Below, in pieces: positions 1-10,455 of a stretch of 64,000 nucleotides of DNA. The notes under the pieces were generated by a model, which was given only the letters and a program-made list of their open reading frames with translations, searched no databases and was not told the DNA's origin. Each line of letters opens with the position of its first letter. Within the stretch, counting starts at the first letter, position 1. The position numbers and the translations under genes were made by a program. The DNA comes from Lineus longissimus. Lineage: Eukaryota; Nemertea; Pilidiophora; Heteronemertea; Lineidae. The DNA is taken from the NCBI RefSeq assembly GCF_910592395.1, contig NC_088315.1:4652501-4716500 (forward strand). Direction: 5' to 3'.

Positions 1-1335
1 CAAGCGGCTCTCCAAACAGGACAAAAAAAGATGCCTGTTCGGCGAGCGGCTTGCCAAATAGACCCGGCCTATTTAAAACCACTGATTACGCCAGATGCTT
101 CAAAAGATACACTTTAGAACCGGTAGCTATTGTTCAGTGTTGGCAACCGACCCAGTTCGTTTTATGCAACTGACGTAAGGAATGTTCTGTTGAAAGTGAA
201 ATGTAACCAAGGATGTAAAAGTAGGCGTGTGGAGGGTGTCTGTCGCCTAAGCACTTCACAAGCATACCTTGCTATAAAGACAGGAAGAACGACCAGTGGT
301 TACATCTTTGTCACGTGGACTTAGGGTGGACGAGTAGATATACTCTGCACCACAAAGAATGATCATTGAACTGTTATCATTGGGTGTAAAGCCTGTGACG
401 CTTGAACGCCGTTACTTTGCACTGGCCGATGAGACAAATGACCATAACACGCTAGATAAAAATGAAGGTGCATGTATTCCCGTTCCTGCTCACCTTGGAA
501 AATGATCTAAAATTAAAAACAACACGCCGCAATATAATTAGACGGTATTATTTATTCACTGAATAATCAAATCAATGTTCATCAGTCTCAAATTACTCCA
601 AGGATTGAAATAATCATGAAAGGTGTTGCTCAGACATGTACAGATGTTAACGTAAAAGAAAACCTGTCGCGAAACGCTTCTAAAAATGGGGAGTTATATA
701 AACAGCCCGGTAGAAACTGTATAATGCCCCAAAGCTGCAGCCAAAGCGTCTCGGGTTACGGTCTGCATATCAACCCCACCAATGACGATGACAGTATGAA
801 CTGCTTTCCGATTATCATTTGATCTGCTAGAGAGAGAGGCTATGACAGGTCAGTTCATGGATGAGAGGGGTTATCCTTCGTTGTCCCAAAATAGAAGAAC
901 GTGATCGCACAGGGAATTTTAATATCATTGAAATTATTCTGGTGAACCTGTGTGATCTGACCTATAGCCGCCTCATGATGACATTAAACCTCGAAATAGC
1001 ATTCCGCGATGATGAGGTCACTGCAGCTGCTGCCCTCTATTTCCCCATCGCTGAATTACAGGCAATGTCGGACAAACATGCGGTTTCGTAATGGATTCAG
1101 GCTTTCTAACTAGGGCAGTTAGATTCAATCTGGCACATGTCCGAGTGTTGGAAATACTACATAATTGTTCTGAATATTTCTCTCTCTGACTCTATGGTAT
1201 CATTCATGCTAAAAACAATGCAGGGTCAAAGATAATTGACTTTGAAATAAGCTCAAATGCGTAGAAATAAGTGTCGATGTCCGACTGTCACGTGACTAAA
1301 ACGTCATCAATATCTTATGCAAATGACCTTGTGAG
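1..1335. other. No recognisable gene
   Basis: I see no coding exon, RNA gene or clear repeat here. Short open frames exist on both strands, but none is flanked by convincing splice sites or resembles a known family. Confidence 0.5.
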
Positions 1336-1368
1336 CTATAAATAGTAACTTCGCGGAATGCTATTAGA
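1336..1368 (+). promoter_or_regulatory. Candidate TATA-type core promoter
   Basis: A TATAAATA box starts at about 1338. A pyrimidine-rich TCATTC initiator-like sequence lies roughly 40-45 bp further on. It could drive the small candidate peptide gene that starts at 1995, with the intervening sequence as 5' leader. This is inference; no transcript evidence is available. Confidence 0.3.
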
Positions 1369-1994
1369 TTGCTTGTATCATTCATCTTGCATTTCGTGCG
1401 GTTGGATATCGTATAACAGCATTAAAATGCCTGCAAATATTGAAACATTTGTTTTTGCGTTGGTGTAGGCTTAATACACCAAAGGAGCATACATGTAAAC
1501 CTAGCCTATCTCTTGGGGACACATCCGAATATACGTCTAGATCATAGCCTAATCCAGTTAGGATACGGCATCTGCGTCGCAGATGGTAAAGATGTTTACA
1601 GATTCCCCGAAGATGAAAACTTTGAGGCTTTTGAGGGACGTTTTCACACGTATGCACATTTGTCCAACCGAAAGCGCGTTAAGTCTGCACATACGATATT
1701 ATGGACGATAGAAATTAACCTACGTGTATCAAACGATGTCATTTTGAGGAGACGTCGTATTGCACTTTGGAAGGGGGAACCGTTTCAGCCAATATACAAG
1801 ATCTATAATAAACCATTATAGTTACATGTATTATTTTTCAGGACTACCATCTTATCTTGTGACGAGTTCGGAAATCTATTTCTCGAGGCCGATCCAAAGA
1901 GTTGGCCCGAGGCGTACGCAATTAAATATTAGGTCCTCCCCGCATGCAACCGACTATTGGCTTTAGCCTCTAGCATAGTTAAACTTTTTAGGCT

Positions 1995-4900
1995 ATGAGA
2001 GTTTCTGTTAATGCAAACTCACATCTCACCTCTTTATCATTCTTTATCATTGCAGATCAAGACAGAAGACAAGTCTCTTGCCGAGTGGTGGAGGGGGAAT
2101 TATTATGTGATATATACAGCACAGGATTGTCAGAAAATAGTAAGTTTTTGGTAGAAAGGGCAATATCCAGTGTGTATTTAAGACCCGGCGGGCTGGTGAC
2201 CGAACCATTAAAATGTTAAAGCTATTTCAGGATTTGGGCCTGTCGTAAGGTTGACATCGGTAGATACAGTATCAACCTTTGTGCTTTTGGACTACAGTAT
2301 GGCGCCAACATGGCGAATCAACGGTAATCAACCATTTTCAATGAATTTTGATTTGCCTTGAAATAGAAAAGCCCTGCAAAGTGAAAACCGGTTGAAAGTA
2401 AATATGATATGCATTCACGCTGAACTAATGTAGGAAGACAAATAATTCAGATTATACTGAATACTTAAGATATCGTGGTTCTATCCCTGGATGACCTTTA
2501 CATGACCAATATTAGGTTGTCATTTCTGCATCAGCTTATATCTTATCAAGTCGGCAATCAGGCACAACCAGTGTAGAAACCGTTGAGTGAATCCATGTTT
2601 TGTTATTTCTTCAGATAATGCAATAGAACGGTTGAAATGTCATATAGATCGAGACGGCGAACTGAATTGCGACGATGATACGATGGAAGCATTAAACAAG
2701 TTAGGATCACTTGGTAAGCAGTTGTAGGCTCCAATTATGTTGACCATTCAGGTATTCGAACTCGAACTTCCCCGCTGCAAGGACTATACACCATCGCGAT
2801 GTGAGCGGCACCGCGCATGGACGTATCAGGTCAATCGTCTGTGCTGCCACCTGTTGTATTAAAGCACCAGTAACGACGATTAGAATGGAAGAGGCTAGAG
2901 AAGCAGGTCCAGGACAGATTGCCGCGAAAATTTATAAATAGTTTGGGAAGCTGGCTTGACATCCTGACAAATCCGGCCATCGATCACTCGATATTTGGCC
3001 TCGATATGTTTACTCCCTCAATCAGAAAGATGCGTAAGGAGTAGGCCATGTTTGCAAGAGGATGCTGCAAGAGGATGTTATAAGTTTCCCGAACTATTTA
3101 TAAATTTTCGCGGCAATCTGTCCTGGACCTGCTTCTCTAGTCTCTTCCGATTAGAATGGTTCGTTGGTCTCGTGGTACGATTCTCGCTTAGGCTGCGAGA
3201 GGTCCCGGGCACAACTCCTGGGCGCGATTTTTTTTTTACAGGTAGGTTTGAACCATTGTGTACATTGACAACCAATCAGAGCTCAGTAACTTCGCCTGAC
3301 GTCATCAAGTAAGAAACGCACGTGTTGTTAGTCAGTAAACAACGATGCACATTGACAAATGGTGCGAGTTCGAATCTCGGAAGGACCCAAAAATTATGCA
3401 CTTTTTTTTATTGCTTTTTTTCATTTACTTAATTACATGTATTTTGATAATAAATCAAATGTACACAATGGTACGAACCTACCTGTAAAAAAAACCTCGC
3501 CTCCCGGTAAAGCCCTTCCGTTGATAAGTTGGCCAAACGTTTGTCCTGCCACATGTTCTGTTGATTTTACACCATGCAGGATTCTGGGGAGGAAAGACTA
3601 GCGTTTAGATTGACCAGAATCAGGTAACCACAGGAAGAAGCAAAACTAAAGTAAAAAAAGTCTGAACGGTTTAGTCTCGCTGCAGCTCCCACCTCTCACT
3701 GGGAAGCACTAGTCTGTTTTCAAGATGGGTTATTATTCCACTGAGGTTTTCAATTGGTGATCAGCGAACAGAGAGCAATGCACAAACGCCTTAATCTTAT
3801 TGCTGTTTGAGAAGTGTCATGTGGCGATGCCTCGATGGTTAATACGACTGATCCCTTGCAATCCGCAGAAGTCCCTATATGCAGCCGCCTTCTCCTTCCT
3901 GTACCCTTTAGCGGTTTTTATCCGCGTCACCTTTTAAAGGTTGTAATCACCTTGTCTTCATCTTGACCATCAATAGCGCTGTAACGCTTTTGCCTAGCGA
4001 ATAAGGTTACCGCGCACTCTTCAAGCCATTGACTACGCCGGTAATGGTGTCACTCCACAAAGTTGTATCACTGCAAGGTCCTTAATGGGCGTTTAGTGGG
4101 ACAAACGACATTTGGTTGAGAAGGTTAAGTGACCTGCATACCATGCACAACAACCGAATGCGCAAAAATTGGTCCCGAGCGAGTAAAAAACCAAGAAGTA
4201 ACGTGACCAAGATGATTGCCAGCATCACAACCGCGAGCAGTCAACGCATTGCTACCTCATGAGTGATTTTCGGCCCCCTGGAAGAAAATCCGGCAAATGA
4301 ACTGCTATAACATCTGAGGCCATGCGCTGTCATCTGAGGCCATGCGTTTCTCTAGCAATACGCTGCCGATTGATAGTGTATATGACTACCCAATCAGTAA
4401 AATCAGGAAAACGGATGCCCCCTGGCCCAGATACGACAGACATCCTATAGACCGCGGCCGACCCTCCTCGTAGCTGACCTTATCAGGTCCAGGGAACCAT
4501 TCTTCAATGCATGATGACTGGACCAAAAACTAAGATGATCAAAGAGGAATACGAAACTAGCCTCTTGCGCTTGTCACAGCAACATGATAGGCCATTTATT
4601 TATTGCCAAGAGATCATCATAGCAGAACAGGTCGCCATGATATGAGAAGAAAAAGCTTTACTTAACCTTAAACGCTTTTCTCAGCGCGTTGCATCTCTAA
4701 ATAAGACACTGTAACTCAGTAATGGCTCTCCGTCTGTAGCTTAATGATGTTCATCTGCGACATTTTTTCCCTGCTGTTTCATTTTCTATGTGCGTACACA
4801 ATGTGGGACTAAGCCAAGATACATGATCTAAGGTCCTACTGCGAATTACACTAGGACTTTCCATTCATTCCGTGCCCAGATCTCCTCGAGATATACCGAG

Positions 4901-6676
4901 TGTTTTTAGAGTCCTCAAAGCATCTTCCAAATCAAGGTTCGTCTTGGACGCACTCTTTGGCTTCTGCAACTCTTGACTTGAAAGACGGGCCAGATTCAAA
5001 GGTACCCACTTTCTACGTATCTTCTTCTTCTCAGCATTCGATTTTGTTTTCTCCGCTTACCTATACGAGTCAAAACGTATTGTTTCATGAACAGTAAGGG
5101 GGAACAAGTGTTTTTTTTACTGGCAAATGATCTGCGATCTGACCTTTGCATTTTGCCACAGTGGCCGTATATCCAAAGGAACTCATTTTCGTTTGTTGTC
5201 TTTATGTCAAAGTGGCTGTTTCAAATTCAAGTCTTCGTCTGTCATCAAAGGATACCAAAGTTGGGAACACCTTGATTTGCACTAACGTACATAAAGTCGA
5301 TAAATATTTTACAGAAGACCATATCTTTGTCCATTTCGATTTAGACAGATGACTGCGCTGTTGCAAGTTCTAAAAAACGTGTACGTTAAATATCAAAAGG
5401 CCTCGTTACTATTCCGATCGGGTGACAGATAAGTTATATTCATGACATTAAGTGAGCATAGTTGTCAATGAATGTTTGCTGTTTTCTGATAGTTGTTAAA
5501 AGGTACTTTGTATTTCCGTTTGTCAGCTCAGACAGATACATCTTATTTGTGCAACAAGGAGAGAGGTGTTTCAAAAAACAATTTCAGTTGTGTATTTTCG
5601 TACAGTATGAAGAGAGTCTACGGATGCTACAGAAATGTCAAAAGACACGACCTCTGTGATAAGCAACGGTTACCAATAGCGAGACGTTAGCACATTTTAT
5701 CTTAGACCATTATTCGAAAAAATCATGTAAACGGCGATTTTTCGGCACTGCCAGCGCTATTGAACGAAAGCGGCACTGAGTCCCCCCGCATTCCCACAGT
5801 TCATATTTGCATCGACCTCCTCGCGTCCTTGGTAACAAATAGGAACTACATCCCGCAGTCAGTGGCGTGTAACGATTCTACCTCTGGCTACGGATGACAA
5901 CCAGCAAACGTTATAGGTTATAGCGGCATGCGGTTGTCAATCTGGGTGGATTCTTTGACTGGTGACCTGTGAATCAACAGCTATTTCTGTACCAATGACT
6001 TATATTGCTTTCTTCCATGTCTTCTGTGCTTCTTGTTGATCACTCGCCAACATTTGCACAGTTGTGGGCGAATACACGATAAGATGAGCAACGATAAGGG
6101 TACTCAATACGTTGTTGTTGCCATGCAAGCAAAAAGTTACAAATTTTCTTTGTGTTTGAGCTGATGTTATATTCAAGAGGTCGTAGAGGCCGTCCTATTT
6201 CAACACTTATATTTTTGAATTTAAGACGACTAACCTAAGTTCATTGTCACTGACGCAGGCAAATGTTGGTCAATTCTAGAGCTTTTACTCTGAGATGAGT
6301 GTGATATACAACAGGGTGTTAGCAGATAGAAACCAGATTCCATTGAATGTGAATTGTATCTGCGACAATGTCACAACTTGGATCACAACCTGCATTACAT
6401 ATTGACCCGCCAAGTACAGTGTTCGACATTCGAAATAATACTCCTCAAATATCAAAATTGTTCGATCCACTGGGGCCTGGATACCTGCATCGCACCAAGA
6501 CACACTAACGAAAAAAGGTTGAAATGACAGTGATTTGGACAACCATGGCTCTTTAGACTATGTAGTTCTTCAATCTACCTTCAGATGGCGCTGATGTGAT
6601 ACCACGACCGTCGAGACGAGGCACGCGTTGTTGGATCGAGGGAGGAACCAACACCTACAAATGCATGGGAAAATAA
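1995..6676 (+). CDS. Candidate secreted cysteine-ring peptide precursor (3 exons)
   Basis: I do not recognise a family. Exons: 1995-2139, 2615-2713 and 6585-6676, giving 336 nt and 111 aa. The junction phases agree (1/1 and 1/1), and acceptors and donors are canonical (TTTCTTCAG, GTAAGT, GTAAGC). The ATG at 1995 gives a short leader ending in the hydrophobic stretch LTSLSFFIIA, followed by a charged region. Each exon carries one two-cysteine segment: CRVVEGELLC, CHIDRDGELNC and CWIEGGTNTYKC. The C-terminus follows a dibasic-type SRR site and ends CMGK-stop, the form expected of a peptide that is cleaved, trimmed and alpha-amidated. A strong acceptor lies at 2055/2056, so the true 5' exon might be elsewhere and the first 20 residues may be intronic. 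The last intron is long (3.9 kb) and could hide more exons. The function, a peptide hormone or neuropeptide, is inference. Confidence 0.42.
2887..3148. repeat. Inverted repeat, 66-bp arms with ~130-bp spacer
   Basis: The left arm (2887-2952) and right arm (3083-3148) are reverse complements with about three mismatches. Both contain the core GCAGGTCCAGGACAGATTGC in opposite orientation. The repeat lies in the long second intron of the candidate peptide gene and directly precedes a tRNA-like segment. It is probably a foldback or SINE-derived insertion. The high arm identity suggests a fairly recent origin. Confidence 0.8.
3158..3229 (+). pseudogene. tRNA-Pro(AGG)-like relic
   Basis: The segment starts GGTTCGTTGGTC and continues through an intact anticodon arm (CTCGC, loop with AGG, GCGAG), matching the layout of eukaryotic tRNA-Pro. 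The T loop has lost its TTC core (GCACAAC instead), and the 3' acceptor strand GCGCGAT does not pair with the 5' GGTTCGT. It is therefore a pseudogene or the head of a tRNA-derived SINE, not a working tRNA. A run of T residues follows at once. A second tRNA-like T arm (TTCGAAT loop with CGAG/CTCG stem) occurs at 3363-3389. Confidence 0.6.
3222..3500. repeat. Second inverted repeat flanking tRNA-like pieces
   Basis: The arm at 3222-3268 (T-run, then ACAGGTAGGTTTGAACCATT) is the reverse complement of 3456-3500, with a few mismatches. The enclosed sequence carries a T-arm-like GTTCGAATC box. Together with the 2887-3148 repeat and the tRNA-Pro relic, it looks like a composite short retroposon or foldback element. 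Confidence 0.65.
3501..6584. other. Intron-like or intergenic sequence, nothing recognised
   Basis: Apart from a short direct repeat near 4309-4350 (CATCTGAGGCCATGCG twice), I find no exon that fits the phase of the flanking candidate exons and no RNA gene. Confidence 0.4.
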
Positions 6677-6773
6677 GGGTACGTTGTTTTTTTCTCACTA
6701 TTTTGTTAATTTTTTCTGAATACATGATAATCTAGAGTAATCACTAACCTTCCTTTCTTATTTCTTCTTTCAG

Positions 6774-6886
6774 TTCGGCACCAGTTCCAGGAATGTGACG
6801 GGGCTCCAGTCGTCTACGTTCCGAAACAAACTAGACCTAAAAAAACTGGCGGAGGAGGAGGAGGGCAACTGTATGAATCCATTTAA
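6774..6886 (+). CDS. Possible alternative last exon of the candidate peptide gene
   Basis: The acceptor (TTTCTTCTTTCAG) is strong. Joined directly to the exon ending at 2713 (phase 1), this segment reads open for about 37 residues, including ECDGAPVVYVPKQTRPKK and a GGGGG run, and stops at 6884-6886. Joined after the 6585 exon it would be untranslated, because that exon stops two bases before its own donor. A longer frame in another phase continues to 6977. Which reading is used cannot be decided here. Confidence 0.25.
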
Positions 6887-6979
6887 CCCCCGAGCAGACG
6901 ACATACCCACATTTTCTCAGAGGCTAAAGTGTTGGTGGAAAGATATTCAAAGGAAATTTTATCAAATGGCCCTCTGAAC

Positions 6980-8590
6980 AGTTTTTCTTGCATTTTGTTC
7001 AAAATTTGCCATAGAAGGCAGACGGCACTGCCATAGAGCGGGAAGGGCAGACAGGGGTTAATGAGTTGATTTCTAGATGATTCGCGACAGTCATTCTCCT
7101 TCCGGAATTTTCAACCAATCAGAGTGAATTTGCTGCTTTCGACCGTCAAACATCCCAGTCAACCAATCACTGTCGCTTGTCTGGGATTTCATCTCCGCAT
7201 TGAATGCTACGCTGGATTATCGTCGACTGCTGAAAATAATAACATCTCAGACTAGATGTCGACCGTCAACAATGGGGTACCGTGGTCTTCACAATTTAAA
7301 AAAAAATTAGTTTGTCGAAGGAAATCCATTTGATGTGCCAGTGCTCGGATATTTTCGCCCATGCAAATCCTCCTAGATATCATATCATCATCATCATAGA
7401 CCATCATACCATTGTCAAATCTTTGCGAGTGATCCACCGGCTTCCCTGTGGATATCCCGACACATACATGAACCCACCACTTTCTGAAAAAAAGTCGTAG
7501 TCGGTGGATCAATCGCAATGTTGAACGCGGTGGGCTTCAGTCCCAAAACGTTCCCGTCGAAGGTTCTCTCCCGACACATTCCTGAGCCCGAACGTTGTTG
7601 CAGGGTGTTCGCGTGGACGGGAACGTGTCGGGAACAAGTATATCGGGAGTCGATGGATGACGCGCATAATATGGGACTCGAGGATGTCCCAGTGATAATC
7701 CTCTGAACTAAGCCCGCTGTTAGAGTTCCTTATCAACGATGAAATTTGTGATGTTTTTCTCATGAATTTTTTTTAAACATATTGATTTAAACGACCGCGA
7801 AAAAAATTAAAGAGAATCCTGTCTAAAAATAGTGACGATGCATCCCTAATTATGAAATTTGCTAACAAATTGAATAAAAATATGAAAAAATAATATATGT
7901 TTTGCTTCCTTCTTAGTATATCCAGACACGCTTACACTCATCCAAGGATTTTTTATAGTCCTCCAAGAAGGCATCAAAAGAACTCCCCAATAAGGGGGAT
8001 GAATAAGCTGTTATTGATTTATCGATGTACCCAACAGGGTGTGAGCTCAATACAACGAGCATTAGCAGACGGTGGATAGAGTGACGTTTCACTGGGGAGG
8101 TTTCGATGGCACTTCGGGGTCTACTAATATAACTTCAGGAGATCGTGGTACGTTTCTAAAGCGACACCTATATCATAACTGTGAAACTAAACGCTTGAAG
8201 ACATCGGGTTGTGATTGTCTTTACTAATAGTCGGAGACCGGCGCGGTGTCCGTCTCCTGAAAAAAAATCCTTTCCTTTTACATTTATAAGGTGCTGGGTT
8301 AAGGTGTGGTTCTATCGATCCGATGACCTTCAATACCATAGAGATAAAAAGGGCATAATTGTATCGTTTGATAGTACCACATAAGAGTTCCCGGTAGACA
8401 CCCTTTCATGGGATATTAGAACTGTTACACCCGCTCTTTCTACATGGTATGTCGACAGTTGACATTGTCCCTGTTGCACCTTGGTCCTAGACTGTGGACA
8501 CTCTCAGCGAGTGGACATGTTGGACATTTTCACTGCGTATTTCTGGCTGAAACATGGTTCTCACCAGCTGCCGTCCAGAGACAACTGGCA
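6980..8590. other. No recognisable gene
   Basis: Short open frames exist on both strands without splice context or family resemblance. An AATAAA at about 7873 is followed by an A-rich stretch. A small hairpin (GGAGACCGGC...GTCCGTCTCC) lies near 8232-8260. Confidence 0.4.
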
Positions 8591-8594
8591 ATCA

Positions 8595-10455
8595 GTCTGC
8601 CATGCCCGATTTTATCTTGCTGTGGCTGTCTCATCACTCTCACCGCCTTTGGCAACACAGTGAAGCTGCAAGGCCCAATTCAGTCTGGTTGTGACCATCT
8701 TATATCCCTCAACAATACCGTGGAACTAGCTGCTTGGATTCAGACTGGCTGTGGCTGTCTCATCACTCTCACCGCTTTGGGCAACACGGTGTAGCTGCCA
8801 GCCTTGATTCAGTCTGGTTGTGGGTGCCTCATCCCTATTACCAATGAGTAAACAATAGAGCCGTTGGTCCCGATCTGATCTGACTGTGTGGCTGTCTCAT
8901 CCCTCTAATCATTGATGGAGCTGACAGATCCGATTCGGTCTAACTGTGACTGCCTCATCCCTCACAACATTATGGCAAGACGGTCGTGGAGCTGTCGTGT
9001 CCTATGTAGTCTGGTCGATCCCTTTTATCGGTATTACAAAACGGTAGAGCCGTCAAGCCAAATTTGGTCTTCATGATTGTGACTGTCTCATCTCTTTCAC
9101 CTTTATGACAAGAGGCCGGACTGCCTGGTCCAACTCGGTCTGATTATATCCGTCGCATATCCCTCATCATTAAGACGGTGAAGCTGCATGCCAGGCCCGA
9201 TTCGGTCTGGTTGTGACTGTCTCATCTTTCTCAATGTTTTTACAACACAGTGCAGCTGTTAGACCTGACTTGGTCAGGTTCTGTCTGCCTTACCCCTCTT
9301 ACCCCCTCACAGTTATAACTAGCGGTGGAGCTACTAGCTCTATTCTGTCCAAATGTGACTGTCACACATCCCTCATCGTTATCTCAAGACAAGTCTCTTT
9401 GAGACAGTCACAACCCGAGTCGGTCTGGTTGTTGTGCATGGCACCGCATCCTGCTCACCAAGTTGACAAGGCGGTTGAGCTGCCAGGCCCAATCCTGCCA
9501 GGTTGTGGCTGTCCTGTCTCTCTCACCGTTCTAGCAAATTGTTGGATCGAGTAACCAGGCCTGCTTGATCTGATTGTGTATGTCTCATTGCCTTCACCTA
9601 ATTGACAAGGTGGTGGAGTTCCCAGGCCCAGTAGTTCGGTCTAGTTTTCACGGTGCAGCAACCAGGTCCGATTCGGGATACTGACAGTCGCATATGACAT
9701 GACCTAGTCAACAAGACGATGCAGCTCAATGCCAGACCCGATTCGGTAGTCTGGTGGAGACTGCCTCATCCCTCTAACAGTTATGACAAGACGGTGCTGT
9801 CTCATATCCTTCACCTTGCTGACAAGACGGAGGAGACTTTCTCCCATACCGTTTAGATAAGATTGTGCAAAGGGGAGACGCCAAACCGATTCGGCCTGGC
9901 TGTGACTGTCATCTCTCTTACTGTTTTGACAACATGGTGGGAGCTACCTGACCGGCCAATTCGGCCTGGTTGTGACTATCATTTCTCTTACTGTTTTGAC
10001 AACACAGTTAGAGCTATCTGACCCAATTCGGCCTGGTTGTGACTCTCATCTCTCTTACTGTTTTGACATGGTGGGAGCTATCTGACCAGCCAATTTGGTC
10101 TGGTTGTGACTGTCATCTCTCTTACTGTTTTGACAACACAGTGAGAATTACCTGACCCAATTCGGCCTGGTTGCGACTGTCTCATCTCTATCACTAGTTT
10201 GACAACTTGGTGGAACTCTCAGACCAGATTTGGCCTGGTTGTGAATGTCTCATTGCTCTCACTATTTTGACAACATGGAGGAGCTCCCAGAGCAGATTTG
10301 GCCTGGTTATGGCTGTCTCGTCTCTCTCACTGTTTGACATGGAGGAGCTCCCAGACCAGATTTGGCCTGGTAGGTCTTGTCAATATCAATGCAAGGCCCG
10401 ATTCTGGTAGTGACCGTCTCATACTTTTCACCATGTTGGCAAGAAAGTGGAGCTG
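8595..10455. repeat. Degenerate minisatellite, ~65-bp unit
   Basis: A recurring block made of 'CTGCCAGGCCCGATTCGG', 'TCTGGTTGTGACTGTCTCAT' and 'CACCGTTTTGACAACA'-type pieces repeats about every 65 bp, roughly 28 times. The phase is visible at 8622 and 8752 (two units apart) and most regularly at 9906-10200. Early units are diverged. The best-conserved units lie near the right end. Open frames inside it are by-products of the repeat. It sits about 2.2 kb beyond the stop codon of the BRD10-like gene. Confidence 0.85.

Noticed and set aside
1428-1960. Alternative 5' exons for the peptide gene (ATG 1428, segments near 1577 and 1841)
   Set aside because: Phases can be made to fit, but the first donor (GTGTAG) and third donor (GTACGC) are weak and the N-terminus is not signal-like. 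The ATG at 1995 is simpler.
3158-3229. Functional tRNA-Pro gene
   Set aside because: The T loop lacks the TTC core and the acceptor stem does not pair, so only a relic is called.
8444-9554. Frames of 107-116 codons in the minisatellite
   Set aside because: Degenerate tandem DNA repeats of about 65 bp; the frames are interrupted and shift between units.
8595-10455. CRISPR-like array
   Set aside because: Repeats are contiguous, degenerate and without unique spacers; the DNA is animal nuclear.
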